From positions 186,001-250,000 of the forward strand of contig NZ_BILW01000003.1 in the NCBI RefSeq assembly GCF_004000765.1: a stretch of 64,000 bases of DNA, given 5' to 3'. The translations under genes and the position numbers were made by a program. The stretch's first letter is position 1. Every line of letters begins with the position of its first letter. Of this stretch, positions 1 to 9,340 are shown in pieces. The notes beneath the pieces were generated by a model. The model saw only the letters and a program-made list of their open reading frames with translations. It was not told the DNA's origin and did no database searches. The DNA is from Paenibacillus chondroitinus NBRC 15376 (GTDB lineage Bacteria > Bacillota > Bacilli > Paenibacillales > NBRC-103111).

Positions 1-47
1 ATCTACGGAGGCTATTATCTTCCTTACGAGAGGAACTTACTTATCCC

Positions 48-1592
48 ATGTTTAAAAAGGTTGTCTGGACATTAGGAGCCCTCGGCTTGGCGAGTTGCAT
101 CGCGGTCACTTTTTTTGTCATTGATACGCAATTAATTGACCACGAACAAAGCCGATCAGAACCTGCTGTTGCACTAACGCATCCCACCGTTGCTTTCTCA
201 ACTCCCAAGCCCAAACAGCCGGATATTTTAACCTATTGGACGAACCAGGAGAAGAAATCCGTACAATCCGGTTATTCAGAAGCCGCAGCTGCCTATCGAA
301 ATCGAATCGCTGCCTACTCAGTCGGTCTTCCTTCGATATCGCCACTAACCTATGATTGGTCCAGCATCCCAAGTCCTTCAGCGGAAATGGAGCTTTATCT
401 CCGCGTTCCTATGACAACGGAATCTCCACATCTTGCAAAACATGAGCCAGCATCCGGGGCTTATATTGGTATGTTAGGGGCGGATCGTAGAGTCGGGTAC
501 GATGTTACGAAGATTGAAGATGTGTACGGGCGAAAACACGCCCTTTATTTGGCTTATGTCGGCTGGCGGAAGGTCCAAACCGATACGAATACCTATTTCC
601 CGGCGCGAACTGCGGAAAGAGTGAAAGAACTTGGCGGCGCACTCCAGATCGGTTGGGAGCCGCGTTTTGGCTTGGACGACGTGCTGGATGACGAATACGT
701 TCGCCGTTTTGCCCGGGAAGCCAAGGCATCCGGCATTCCCATCTTCTTGCGCTATGCTTCGGAAATGAATGGTGCATGGGTGCCATGGCACGGAAGTCCT
801 CAGCAGTATATTGAGAAATTCCGCCTTGTTCACGACATCATGGCCGAAGAAGCGCCTAATGTAGCAATGGTTTGGTCCCCTAATTTCTCGCCGTCGAATA
901 CGATTGACGACTACTATCCAGGTGATTCTTATGTAGATTGGGTTGGTTTCTCTTTGTATAACACACCCTATTCTGCAGACAAAGAGCAGCTAAAAGGGAC
1001 TGTCATCGATACCTTCGCTCCTCTCTATGAGCGTTATCGCCATAAGCCCATTATGATTTCAGAGGGCGCTATTGCTCACACCTATTTACCTACGAATCAA
1101 ACGTACTGGAGTTGGTCGGAAGGCCAACTGGGGTACATGTACGGTTTACTGCCGCGATTGTTTCCGCAGGTGAAAGCCATCACCTATTTTAACTTCAGTC
1201 GAGCTCAAGCAATTCGGACGAATGGAGCTTATGTGTATGATATTGGGGAGAACCCTTTCATGGATGGTTTATATCAAAGGCTGATTCAATCCGATTGGTT
1301 TATTAGCAAAGTAGAGACAGGTGTTGACCCCATCTCCTATCGCTATACGCCTGTTACCGGTCAATCTCTTCCTACTGGCAAACAAACCGTTCTTGTTTAT
1401 CCTAAGCTGGAGAACGAGCAGGGGGAACCCCCATTTGCTATCGCCATTTATCAAGGGAATCAGCTTCTTGGTGTCAGTTATGAGGCTCCCTGGGAAATAG
1501 ACATTCAAGTGAATGCGGAATCGGCGTCAGAACCTTGGTACGCCATCGCTTACAATGACAAGATGGAGCCCACGGCTGTCAGCAAAAAGTAA
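48..1592 (+). CDS. GH26-like glycoside hydrolase (beta-mannanase type), exported or membrane-anchored
   Basis: This 514-residue protein has an N-terminal hydrophobic stretch (about residues 5-25), followed by a low-complexity linker and a TIM-barrel-like domain. The stretch around residue 239 (RYASEMNGAW) resembles the acid/base glutamate region of clan GH-A family 26, and E339 in MISEGA fits the nucleophile. Family 26 enzymes cleave beta-mannan or beta-1,3/1,4-glucan; the exact substrate cannot be read from the sequence. A short all-beta region follows the barrel (residues 430-510). The start is supported by GAGAGG at 28-33. It is transcribed convergently with gudD and the two share a hairpin. 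A role in envelope polysaccharide turnover is an alternative to nutrient degradation. Confidence 0.75.
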   Translation: MFKKVVWTLGALGLASCIAVTFFVIDTQLIDHEQSRSEPAVALTHPTVAFSTPKPKQPDILTYWTNQEKKSVQSGYSEAAAAYRNRIAAYSVGLPSISPLTYDWSSIPSPSAEMELYLRVPMTTESPHLAKHEPASGAYIGMLGADRRVGYDVTKIEDVYGRKHALYLAYVGWRKVQTDTNTYFPARTAERVKELGGALQIGWEPRFGLDDVLDDEYVRRFAREAKASGIPIFLRYASEMNGAWVPWHGSPQQYIEKFRLVHDIMAEEAPNVAMVWSPNFSPSNTIDDYYPGDSYVDWVGFSLYNTPYSADKEQLKGTVIDTFAPLYERYRHKPIMISEGAIAHTYLPTNQTYWSWSEGQLGYMYGLLPRLFPQVKAITYFNFSRAQAIRTNGAYVYDIGENPFMDGLYQRLIQSDWFISKVETGVDPISYRYTPVTGQSLPTGKQTVLVYPKLENEQGEPPFAIAIYQGNQLLGVSYEAPWEIDIQVNAESASEPWYAIAYNDKMEPTAVSKK

Positions 1593-1615
1593 CTGATAAT
1601 TGAAATGAATATATG

Positions 1616-1658
1616 TAAAAATAGCCGCTGTTTCCCCTAATCAGGAAACAGCGGCTAT
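1616..1658 (-). terminator. Intrinsic terminator of gudD
   Basis: A perfect 15-bp inverted repeat (1621-1635 with 1644-1658, 8-nt loop) lies between two convergent genes. On the minus strand the stem is followed by TTTTTA, so it is a canonical terminator for gudD. On the plus strand no T-run follows, so it would act only weakly for the GH26 gene. Confidence 0.85.
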
Positions 1659-1668
1659 CTATGATCAA

Positions 1669-3036
1669 CTATCTCAAAAGACAAGCACGTTTGTTATCAA
1701 ATTTCCAATTAGGGATATAAAACTGCATAGCCAGCGCATCATCGCGAGCTCCCAAGCCCTCTTGCTTGTACAGCTGATGCGCCTTCTCAATGGCGTCCAT
1801 ATCAAGTTCTACTCCCAGACCCGGCTTCTTCGGAACATCCACCATGCCTCCAACAATCTGGAACGGCTCCTTGGTTAACTGCTGTCCATCCTGCCAAATC
1901 CAGTGCGTATCAATGGCCGTTATTTTTCCCGGCGCTGCTGCTGCCACATGGGTAAACATCGCAAGCGAGATATCAAAATGGTTGTTCGAGTGAGATCCCC
2001 ATGTGAGCCCCCATTCATGACACATCTGTGCTACTCGAACAGAGCCATGCATTGTCCAGAAATGTGGATCGGCTAACGGAATATCGACAGATTGCAGCTG
2101 AATCGTATGTCCCATCTGGCGCCAATCGGTAGCGATCATGTTCGTTGCCGTTGGGAGGCCTGTCTCACGCCGGAACTCGGCCATGATTTCACGGCCTGAA
2201 TAACCGTTTTCTGCTCCGCATGGGTCTTCCGCATAAGCCAATACGTGATGCTGATCACGGCACAAGTGAATCGCCTCAGCTAAAGACCATGCTCCGTTAG
2301 GGTCAAGGGTAATTCTGGCTTGAGGGAAACGTTCCGCCAGCGCAGTGACCGCTTCAATCTCCTCCTCACCGCGCAGGACGCCTCCTTTTAACTTAAAATC
2401 ATTAAAGCCATATCGTTGATACGCCGCTTCGGCAAGTTTCACAACGGCTTCAGGTGTAAGCGCTTCCTCATGACGCAGTCGAAACCAATCATTCGCAGCA
2501 TCCTCTGCGCTCAGGTACGGAAGGTTTGTCCGATTCCGGTCCCCAACATAGAACAAGTAGCCTAACATCTCTACTTTATCGCGCTGTTGACCTTCTCCTA
2601 GCAGTGCTGCAACCGGAACATCCAGGAATTTACCTAAGAGATCAAGTAGTGCTGCTTCCAATGCCGTAACGGCGTGTATCGTGATGCGTAGATCAAAAGT
2701 CTGCAAACCGCGTCCTCCCTGATCCCGATCAGCGAATTGCTTGCGAACTTTCGTAAGAATGTTATTGTATTGACCGATTGATTGACCGATTACCAGTGGG
2801 CTCGCGTCTTCAAGCGTTTTACGAATATTCTCGCCGCCCGGTACTTCACCTACGCCCGTATGACCTGCACTGTCTTTGAGAATTACGATGTTACGTGTAA
2901 AGAATGGAGCATGCGCTCCACTAAGATTGAAGAGCATGCTATCATGCCCTGCAACTGGAATCACTTTTAGTTCGGTAATGATTGGCGTGCTGGAAGCTTG
3001 ATTTCTCGATGGCTCATTTAGCAGTTCTTGTTTCAT
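1669..3036 (-). CDS. gudD: Glucarate dehydratase
   Basis: A member of the enolase superfamily (mandelate racemase/glucarate dehydratase type) that dehydrates D-glucarate (and L-idarate) to 5-keto-4-deoxy-D-glucarate in the cytoplasm. Its length of 455 residues equals that of known Bacillus GudD proteins. The capping domain (about residues 20-150) is followed by the barrel with the KLKGG catalytic lysine motif, the metal-ligand strings LDPNGAW and [15 protein letters not shown], and the catalytic histidine in SHSNNHFD. No glucarate transporter, aldolase or GudR-type regulator is adjacent, so the gene is probably its own unit, with its promoter in 3037-3200. It fits with the uronate/pectin genes further along. 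Confidence 0.95.
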   Translation of the reverse strand: MKQELLNEPSRNQASSTPIITELKVIPVAGHDSMLFNLSGAHAPFFTRNIVILKDSAGHTGVGEVPGGENIRKTLEDASPLVIGQSIGQYNNILTKVRKQFADRDQGGRGLQTFDLRITIHAVTALEAALLDLLGKFLDVPVAALLGEGQQRDKVEMLGYLFYVGDRNRTNLPYLSAEDAANDWFRLRHEEALTPEAVVKLAEAAYQRYGFNDFKLKGGVLRGEEEIEAVTALAERFPQARITLDPNGAWSLAEAIHLCRDQHHVLAYAEDPCGAENGYSGREIMAEFRRETGLPTATNMIATDWRQMGHTIQLQSVDIPLADPHFWTMHGSVRVAQMCHEWGLTWGSHSNNHFDISLAMFTHVAAAAPGKITAIDTHWIWQDGQQLTKEPFQIVGGMVDVPKKPGLGVELDMDAIEKAHQLYKQEGLGARDDALAMQFYIPNWKFDNKRACLLR

Positions 3037-3210
3037 GGCTGATCTCTCCCTTTCATGTGGATGAATACCAGTTTAATGAAGATGACAACGAATTAGCTTA
3101 CCTTAAGTTAAATTGTACCACGTCCTCTAGCTCCTAAGTACTTAAATAACTCATATTCACATATTTTTGTTAAGGAATAGTATGCGCTCGCCGGAGAGGA
3201 AGTTGACAGT

Positions 3211-4068
3211 ATGGTTCATTATAAAAAAATGAAGATTGACGGTTGGGAGTTATTTTTTCGCCAAGCCGGGAGTCCATACAACCCAACCATCATCCTTCTT
3301 CATGGTTTTCCAAGCTCATCCCATATGTTCAGGGATTTAATTCCTCAACTCACAGACCACTTTCATATCATTGCTCCTGACTATCTTGGATACGGAAATA
3401 GCAGTATGCCTTCCACAGAAGAATTTGCTTACACCTTCGAGAATCTATCCATGCTGATTGAAAAGTTAATTGATAATCTCTGTATTTCTCATTTTATTTT
3501 GTACACCCATGACTATGGAGGTCCTATCGGATTCAGACTGGCCGTAAGAAATCCGCACCGTATTCTAGGATTCGTTATTCAGAATGCCGTAGTTAGTGAA
3601 AACGGATTAGGGAAACCGTTCGATCTCTTCAAAGCCCTCTGGGCGGATCGAAATCCTGCAACCGAAGCGGCCTTTGCTCAGCTTACAACCTTTCATTTTA
3701 CGAAAATGCAGTATGTTACGGGTGTGTGTCATCCCTACAGGATTAGTCCCGATGGTTATTTAATGGACCAGTTATTTTTGGATCGACCCGGCAATAGCCA
3801 AATTCAGTTGGAATTGGGTTACGATTATCGGACCAACGTCGAACAATACCCTGTTTGGCAGCAGTACTTAAGAACTTATCAACCTCCTACACTCATAACC
3901 TGGGGCAAAAATGATTTTATTTTTACGGTGCAAGGGGCACTTGCTTTCGGTGAACTTTTAACGTGTGTGGAAACTCACTTTTTATGCGGGGGCCATTTTG
4001 TTCTGGAAGAGCAAAGCCAGCAAGTTGCGGAGCTTATCAAGCGCTTTTTTGGCCGTATCTATTCATGA
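3211..4068 (+). CDS. Alpha/beta hydrolase, epoxide hydrolase/haloalkane dehalogenase-like
   Basis: A 285-residue cytoplasmic alpha/beta-hydrolase. The oxyanion-hole motif LHGFPSS is near residue 31, and the nucleophile elbow reads YTHDYGG, with aspartate rather than serine, as in epoxide hydrolases and haloalkane dehalogenases. The C-terminal acid lies near the segment TWGKNDFIFT and the histidine in CGGHFVLEE. A purine-rich ribosome binding site (GGAGAGGAAG at about 3193-3202) precedes the ATG. It is divergent from gudD and appears monocistronic. The substrate is unknown; a general detoxification role is inference. Confidence 0.8.
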   Translation: MVHYKKMKIDGWELFFRQAGSPYNPTIILLHGFPSSSHMFRDLIPQLTDHFHIIAPDYLGYGNSSMPSTEEFAYTFENLSMLIEKLIDNLCISHFILYTHDYGGPIGFRLAVRNPHRILGFVIQNAVVSENGLGKPFDLFKALWADRNPATEAAFAQLTTFHFTKMQYVTGVCHPYRISPDGYLMDQLFLDRPGNSQIQLELGYDYRTNVEQYPVWQQYLRTYQPPTLITWGKNDFIFTVQGALAFGELLTCVETHFLCGGHFVLEEQSQQVAELIKRFFGRIYS

Positions 4069-4075
4069 GAATAAA

Positions 4076-4108
4076 CGAAAAAGGAGCTGCCGCCAGGCAA
4101 GCTCCTTC
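4076..4108. terminator. Bidirectional terminator-like hairpin
   Basis: AAGGAGC-TGCC at 4081-4091 pairs with GGCA-A-GCTCCTT ending at 4107. It lies between the stop codons of two convergent genes. The minus side continues into a T-rich stretch, the plus side into a pyrimidine-rich one. Confidence 0.65.
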
Positions 4109-4125
4109 TCTATTGTTGAAGATCG

Positions 4126-4509
4126 TTAAATGGTATGGCTGATGTACGCTCTGAGGCAAGGATACGGGCCACTGAAAATATGCGCCATGGTTACGATAAA
4201 TGTGAGGTGATCCTGTAAAATTTGGAGCGTGGTTCCGACGCGATGGGCTAGCGACTGTTCAACCGCTAATTCCTTTTCTGAACTCAGTTGGTTAAGCAGC
4301 TCATTGTTTTGAGCGACCGTTTTGCTAATTTCCATTAACGTCTGTGTTTCGACGTCTGATGGCCGGTAAGCCAAATTCGGAAATTGAATGTCGTACGTCT
4401 CCAACCGCTGTTTCAAATGGAGAATCTCATGTTGACGCAGTACGGAATCGTTGGCTCTCTTCCATGGAAGAAGATTCTTCCATTCCTTGGTTACTTTCAT
4501 AAGCAGCAT
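4126..4509 (-). CDS. Unknown 127-residue protein under a c-di-AMP riboswitch
   Basis: I do not recognise this family. The protein has a charged, helix-rich N-terminal two thirds, with a likely short coiled coil around residues 60-90 (EISKTVAQNNELLNQLSSEKELAVEQ), and a hydrophobic stretch at about residues 98-112 that is too weak to call a transmembrane segment firmly. No signal peptide is seen. The start is secure: AGGAGG sits 8 nt before the ATG. The gene is preceded by a strong match to the ydaO/yuaA riboswitch (4608-4724), so it is a real, regulated gene. Known ydaO-controlled genes act in potassium or osmolyte transport and cell-wall turnover; a role in that physiology is inference only. 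Confidence 0.8.
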   Translation of the reverse strand: MLLMKVTKEWKNLLPWKRANDSVLRQHEILHLKQRLETYDIQFPNLAYRPSDVETQTLMEISKTVAQNNELLNQLSSEKELAVEQSLAHRVGTTLQILQDHLTFIVTMAHIFSGPYPCLRAYISHTI

Positions 4510-4524
4510 GTCTAGTTCCTCCTA

Positions 4525-4584
4525 TTTTCTCTAGAAGAGAAAAAGGAAGCGAGGGAATAGAACCTCAAATCACATTGTTCTATT
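4525..4584 (-). promoter_or_regulatory. Probable expression platform of the c-di-AMP riboswitch
   Basis: Between the aptamer and the ribosome binding site are two hairpins. AATAGAAC (4584-4577) pairs with GTTCTATT (4563-4556) and is followed by a T-rich run, resembling a weak terminator. TTTTCTCT pairs with AGAGAAAA (4543-4525) immediately upstream of AGGAGG. Either could switch expression; which one does is not decidable by eye. Confidence 0.45.
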
Positions 4585-4607
4585 GAATGTTTCTATCCAT
4601 TTCTTTC

Positions 4608-4724
4608 TACGCTGACGAAGTTAGCTGACGGATTCGGGTTGAAAGTTAACCCTAACACTTTACATGTGTACTCACCCCAGGAAACTTGGTTCCCCCGCTT
4701 CTTTAATCTAAAGAATTAAGCGTA
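4608..4724 (-). promoter_or_regulatory. c-di-AMP riboswitch (ydaO/yuaA class)
   Basis: Read on the minus strand, the segment opens with ACGCTTAAT, continues with GCGGGGGAACC and TGGGGTGA, then AGGGTTAAC, CCCGAATCCGTCAGCTAAC and TTCGTCAGCGT. These are the conserved blocks of the ydaO/yuaA RNA in their usual order, and the ends ACGCT and AGCGT form the closing P1 stem. The class binds cyclic di-AMP and normally turns expression off. It ends about 100 nt before the start of the 127-residue gene. Confidence 0.92.
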
Positions 4725-4805
4725 TTTTATCAATGTACTCCAATGTATGAGGAGAAGCAATAGTAATATTTTCTTATCTATTCTAAGTCCTTAGTCATAC
4801 ACGTA

Positions 4806-5921
4806 TTAAACCAAATCCACTTTATATATACAAGGAACGCCCTCCATATCAGAGGTAAATATGATAAATGTGCCATCTGGAGAAAAAGCCGGGTGCGGGT
4901 GGGCATCCTGTGTGTTGCCATATGACTTCCAGCTGGTTCCGTGGGAGCATAGCCGCTTTTCTTGTCTCTGTTCTACATCCACTAAATAGATGAAGTGCTG
5001 CTCGGGCAGCTGCCCGTCCCCGACGATCTGCGTATGATTGGCATTCGAAATAAAGTGGCAATACTTGGAGCAATTCATCCAGACTTCTTCCACTAATGTC
5101 TCTGAGTCCATGAAACGGATACTTTCGTGATAGAGATCATCTTTATGCCGGTACACATAAGCGAATCTAGAGCCATCAGCAAGCCAATATTCATGCGTAA
5201 TGAGCTCATCATGCGTCTGTTCCTTTGCACACCGCAGCCGCGTCCCATCCGTTTGGACTAGCCAAAGTCTGGCATCAATCAGATGCCCAGGACCTTCATG
5301 ACAAAATAAAATGGTCGATGGGTCATTGGGACGAATTTGCGGATGCCCGAGCCAACAGTCCAGCTCCTCATGTGCGATATGGCTGGTTCGCTGTTCGATA
5401 TCCAGGTAGATGATTCGGCAGTGCGGTTTCGCTGCCCATTGGGGTTCGAAGTTGGACCAGTCCCCTTTGCCTGGCACAACATCTTTTTCATTGATTTCGA
5501 CCAGAACGAGATACTTGTCATCTGAGCTGAGACCGGGATTGGCATTGGATTTCCAACCTGCAGGTGTCGTATAGAGAACGTCTTCCATCAGCGTCGTCAT
5601 ATCCAATCGCATAATTCGCTGATCTCTGCAATAAATCAAGTAGTTGTCGTCACTCGTCAGACTGCAGCTGAAATCGTGAATATCGAGCCCTTCCGTTAAT
5701 TGCAAGGCCGTTCCATCGTTCAGATCCATCCTGTAAAGCTGACGGGTTCCCTCTCGCTCGCTAGCGTAAATGAGATAGCGATTGTCATTTGTGATCATTT
5801 TATAATAAAAATAAGGATGATGATTTACCTGCTCCGGGGCTGTCAAACGCGTCATAGATCGGCCCGTGTAGGCATCGGCAAAAGAATGGAACTCGTTACG
5901 AATCGTAGATCCTTTAGCCAT
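4806..5921 (-). CDS. ogl: Oligogalacturonate lyase (PL22)
   Basis: A 371-residue protein with seven-bladed propeller-like repeats (SxDxxYLIYxxD patterns). The C-terminal Q338-x-x-H341-x-H343 (NTQDAHPHP) matches the manganese-ligand cluster described for family 22 lyases, with H289 as a likely fourth ligand. The enzyme splits short (unsaturated) galacturonides into 5-keto-4-deoxyuronate in the cytoplasm. No signal peptide is present, which fits. It is the last gene of the module that includes a binding protein and two permeases, and starts 25 bp after the upstream 570-residue gene, implying cotranscription. It gives the best clue that module 1 handles pectin fragments. Confidence 0.93.
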   Translation of the reverse strand: MAKGSTIRNEFHSFADAYTGRSMTRLTAPEQVNHHPYFYYKMITNDNRYLIYASEREGTRQLYRMDLNDGTALQLTEGLDIHDFSCSLTSDDNYLIYCRDQRIMRLDMTTLMEDVLYTTPAGWKSNANPGLSSDDKYLVLVEINEKDVVPGKGDWSNFEPQWAAKPHCRIIYLDIEQRTSHIAHEELDCWLGHPQIRPNDPSTILFCHEGPGHLIDARLWLVQTDGTRLRCAKEQTHDELITHEYWLADGSRFAYVYRHKDDLYHESIRFMDSETLVEEVWMNCSKYCHFISNANHTQIVGDGQLPEQHFIYLVDVEQRQEKRLCSHGTSWKSYGNTQDAHPHPAFSPDGTFIIFTSDMEGVPCIYKVDLV

Positions 5922-5946
5922 CTGTGATCACTCCATTCTCTTAATG

Positions 5947-7659
5947 TTAGGGCCGAGGCCGCAGCATCTTCATCTTCTCGGCAGGTTTAAGCGGCAAGGT
6001 CAATTGAAGGACCGAGCGGTTTGGAGCACGGAACTCCGCCCGAACCTCTGCGTTCGCTTGTACGACGGAAGCCGTTGCGTCGAGTTCATCTCCCCGTTCA
6101 CCCAAACGCCATGCAAACAGAAGCAGCGCTTCCTGCATGCTAGCGAAATCAAATTTCTTCCGCTCGCCGGCGTAGATGACATAGTCAAGAAACCGTTTAT
6201 CCGGCTCCTGCCCGAGCTCCCATCTTGGCTGTTCCCCGTCAAAGGCTGCGAATATTTTTTTCACCTGCAGCGTCTGCTCAGCTATGTGTACCAAAGCTAA
6301 ATCAGCCGCTGGCGAAACAGCTTCTGCCCGAACCTCGTGCTGGCTGCCTCCAATCTCAAAGCGAACTCTTAGGTCCGTTGATTCAATAGTCCCGTCAATG
6401 GGATCGAGCCCAATGTGCGTATTGCCGCCATTCGTGCAAAATCCGATGCCGAACAACACATCCTTCCCCTTTTGAACACTGGAATAAATTCCGGAAGAGT
6501 AGTCGTAGCCTTCGTTCAAAAGGCGCAAATGAACGTAGGTGGATGCGTCACCATTGCGTACATAAGCTAGCAAATTGCGGCGCTGATTCCACATCACGTC
6601 TTTGCTGAAAGTTCCCACACTAACCGGCCCTTCCATATACGTAATTGCTTGGTTAACCGTATCGCCAGCTTCGTCTTTGCTAATCGTCTGAACATGCTCC
6701 GCTGTTTTTGTTTGTTTGAACGCCGGTATGTACTTCTCAGGACATCCGATATCATTGCCATACCAATCCAGATTGTAGGTCAGCTGATCGTCTGGCATAA
6801 AATTCAACTCCCCTTGGCTGGCAAGCTGCAAGAACGATAGTACTTCCGGCGTCATCATCGTATGATAGGCACGGCTGTGCGGGCCTGACCATTGCTTGCT
6901 CGGAGCGTGGAAATGCTCGGCCACCATCCCCCATGCCACATCCAGCATCTCCGAGCTGAGCTGTTTCGCTTCCGCAACTTGGGTCGCAGTATGAATACTG
7001 GACAATTCCTGTATCGCCACGATCGTATATGTCGGACTGTTATACTCCTGGAAAGTTCCCAGCTGTTTCGTGTACTCGCTGAAGAGACGTAAACGCTCCA
7101 AACCGTAATTCAAGTACTTTTCTTCGCCATAGACCTCGCCTGTAAGCAAAGTAACGAAGGCACCCATAATGGCAATGTTCGTGTAGCTAGGACCGACATT
7201 TCGCTTGATAATGGCGTCGCATGCACAATAAAGCGCCTGCCGGATTTGCTCGCGCAGCTCCGGGCTTAGGATATCAGAGTGCCGCTGCTCAGCCAGCACC
7301 AGTCTCTTACCGCAGAAGTCCGCCCAATTCCAATCTGGCGGAGCCATCCTCTCCAGCGGCTCTTCGTAGAACCAAGACCAGATCCCGAAGGTCGCATGCT
7401 CTGGATTTTGATCCTGCAGGCTAATCACCTGTTCCAGTATGCCGTGTGCTCGTTCTACATGAAGAGGCTGGCGGCTGTCCAGCAATCCCAGCGCATAAAC
7501 ACACGCTGCCAGGGTCGGGTGAGTAAACGCTACATCTTTCAACGTACTGTGATAACCCGGCGTATGGAAAGGCTTGCGAACCATCCGCAGTTCAGGCGTA
7601 TAGTCTTTGTGCCATTTCTCAAGCTGATCAAGCAGCATCTTATTTGCATCCATTGTCAT
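5947..7659 (-). CDS. Unknown 570-residue protein in the pectin module
   Basis: I cannot assign a family with confidence. The N-terminal 300 residues are rich in helices and aromatic residues (for example GIWSWFYEEPLERMAPPDWNW, about 88-108), as in alpha/alpha-toroid carbohydrate enzymes. The C-terminal half looks beta-rich, reminiscent of the sandwich domains of polysaccharide lyases and heparinase-like proteins. There is no signal peptide, so a cytoplasmic enzyme acting on imported oligosaccharides is likely. It lies between the binding protein gene and ogl, all on the minus strand. A lyase or hydrolase acting on a galacturonide or rhamnogalacturonide fragment is my inference. Confidence 0.75.
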   Translation of the reverse strand: MTMDANKMLLDQLEKWHKDYTPELRMVRKPFHTPGYHSTLKDVAFTHPTLAACVYALGLLDSRQPLHVERAHGILEQVISLQDQNPEHATFGIWSWFYEEPLERMAPPDWNWADFCGKRLVLAEQRHSDILSPELREQIRQALYCACDAIIKRNVGPSYTNIAIMGAFVTLLTGEVYGEEKYLNYGLERLRLFSEYTKQLGTFQEYNSPTYTIVAIQELSSIHTATQVAEAKQLSSEMLDVAWGMVAEHFHAPSKQWSGPHSRAYHTMMTPEVLSFLQLASQGELNFMPDDQLTYNLDWYGNDIGCPEKYIPAFKQTKTAEHVQTISKDEAGDTVNQAITYMEGPVSVGTFSKDVMWNQRRNLLAYVRNGDASTYVHLRLLNEGYDYSSGIYSSVQKGKDVLFGIGFCTNGGNTHIGLDPIDGTIESTDLRVRFEIGGSQHEVRAEAVSPAADLALVHIAEQTLQVKKIFAAFDGEQPRWELGQEPDKRFLDYVIYAGERKKFDFASMQEALLLFAWRLGERGDELDATASVVQANAEVRAEFRAPNRSVLQLTLPLKPAEKMKMLRPRP

Positions 7660-7690
7660 CGTGATTACACTCCCTCATTCGTATGAAATA

Positions 7691-7727
7691 GCCCCCCAAC
7701 TCCTGTTCGAATCGGGAGGCTGTTTAG
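7691..7727 (-). terminator. Possible weak terminator after the binding protein gene
   Basis: On the minus strand AGCCTCCC pairs with GGGGGGCT across an AT-rich loop, followed by ATTTC. It sits between the binding-protein gene and the 570-residue gene, and could reduce expression of the enzymes relative to the transporter. Confidence 0.4.
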
Positions 7728-7740
7728 CCTTCTATGCCGT

Positions 7741-9294
7741 TTACTTGCCCTTCACATTTTTCTGATACCAATCTTGCGCTAATTTATCAACGTTATCCCC
7801 ACCGAGACGTTTCCATTCCTTGCGAAGCTGTTCCATGCCCCATTGCGGCGAATATTGGGCACCGCCTGTAATGACTTTTGTTTCAATATCATCCGATAGT
7901 GGGCCGAATGACGTAGAAGTTTCGCTCAGTTCTGGAAATGTTGGGTTAAACGGAATATCGCGTCTGTATTTGTTTTTCATAGCGACCTTGAGCGATTCAC
8001 CCTGCACTTTGGCATATTCCTGAGAGATTGCATCCGTTGCCGCCATCACAGCGAAATCCTCTGGTTTCGGACTCCATTGATCGAGCACGGCATACTCTGG
8101 CGCATAGATCGTTTCCTTCTTATTCTTCTCGGCATCAATCGTTTGAGGAACACCATTAACCAGCTTGTAATGAACACCTTCCGTGCCGAATCTGACATTG
8201 AACCAGTTTTTGTCTATCCACCAATCCAGCAATTTGATGGCAGCTTCCGGATTTTTCATATCTTTATTAAAAACAATCAAACGGTTTGCCGGCGGTTCTT
8301 GGTACAAGCCGAACTTCCCATACTTCGTTGATACCGGCTCCAGCGGTACAAGCTGCGAATTAGGTACATTTTGTTTCAATTCACGGTATTCGGCACCAAT
8401 GTTCCAGCTTGCGAAGTAGATACCTGCTTTACCTGTCACGAACAGCTGTCTTTCCTTCTGGAAGTTCTTGTCTGTGATATATTCTTTGTCAATCAGCCCT
8501 TCATCGAAAAAAAGTTTAAGCTGTGCAAGCACATCGGCATACCGATCGGTTAAACCGCCGTACACGATTTTATCATTATCCAGATACCAGTTACTCTTGT
8601 TGGATGCGTACATCGCCTGAATAATACCCGTGTAATTATAGTTAAAAGCAGCACCCAACGTGTCATTTTTACCGTTGCCATCAGGATCTTTATCCCGAAA
8701 CGCCCGCATGACAGTGACCAACTCATCCATGGTCGTCGGCGCCTTCAGTCCCAGCTTATCGAGCCAGTCCTGGCGGATCCACATGCCGTGATTCGCAATG
8801 GCGTCAATACCCCTTGCGCTGGTCGCCATATAGGTTTTGCCATCAAACATGGTGTATGGCTTCAGCTCCGGATGCGCTTTCAAATAAGCTTTGTAGGAGG
8901 TGCTGTATTTCTCGATATATTCGTCGATTGGCTGAATGGCTCCCTGCTCTTTCAATGTCGCCATGTAATCTCGCCCGAACTCCCACATCATATCCGGGGC
9001 TTCGCCGGCTGCGATGAGCGTGTTTAATTTCTTCGTTGATTCAGTCCGCAGGATCGGAACCCACTTCACATTGATACCCGATTTCTCACTGATGTATTTA
9101 GTCGTCCGGTTACTCTCATAAGTTCCTTCGTCACTCGCCACTTGGCCGCGGTCAAGGATGGAAACACTGACTTCCAGTTTCTTATTCTCTCCTGACGATT
9201 TTCCAGTATTATCTGAGCTAGTTGGAGAGGAGCAAGCTGCAATTGTGAATAAAGAAGCGACTAGCGTTAAAGCTACGTGCTTTTGTTTCATCAT
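7741..9294 (-). CDS. Extracellular sugar-binding lipoprotein (LplA type), module 1
   Basis: A 517-residue lipoprotein: MMKQKHVALTLVASLFTIAACSS is a signal peptide with a lipobox ending in cysteine, so the mature protein is anchored outside the membrane. It is a family 1 (CUT1) solute-binding protein of the large LplA/YtcQ group, carrying the conserved DPDGNGKNDT calcium-loop-like motif. I chose the start at 9294 because AGGAGG (9310-9305) lies 10 nt upstream; a longer frame back to 9360 would overlap the permease gene and add a non-signal N-terminus. It follows the two permease genes and probably delivers galacturonide oligomers, judging from ogl downstream. The ATPase is not encoded here and is probably a shared MsmX-type subunit elsewhere. 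Confidence 0.9.
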   Translation of the reverse strand: MMKQKHVALTLVASLFTIAACSSPTSSDNTGKSSGENKKLEVSVSILDRGQVASDEGTYESNRTTKYISEKSGINVKWVPILRTESTKKLNTLIAAGEAPDMMWEFGRDYMATLKEQGAIQPIDEYIEKYSTSYKAYLKAHPELKPYTMFDGKTYMATSARGIDAIANHGMWIRQDWLDKLGLKAPTTMDELVTVMRAFRDKDPDGNGKNDTLGAAFNYNYTGIIQAMYASNKSNWYLDNDKIVYGGLTDRYADVLAQLKLFFDEGLIDKEYITDKNFQKERQLFVTGKAGIYFASWNIGAEYRELKQNVPNSQLVPLEPVSTKYGKFGLYQEPPANRLIVFNKDMKNPEAAIKLLDWWIDKNWFNVRFGTEGVHYKLVNGVPQTIDAEKNKKETIYAPEYAVLDQWSPKPEDFAVMAATDAISQEYAKVQGESLKVAMKNKYRRDIPFNPTFPELSETSTSFGPLSDDIETKVITGGAQYSPQWGMEQLRKEWKRLGGDNVDKLAQDWYQKNVKGK

Positions 9295-9340
9295 GAAATC
9301 TTCGCCTCCTGCAATAAGAATGATAAGCTTGAATTTTCGA

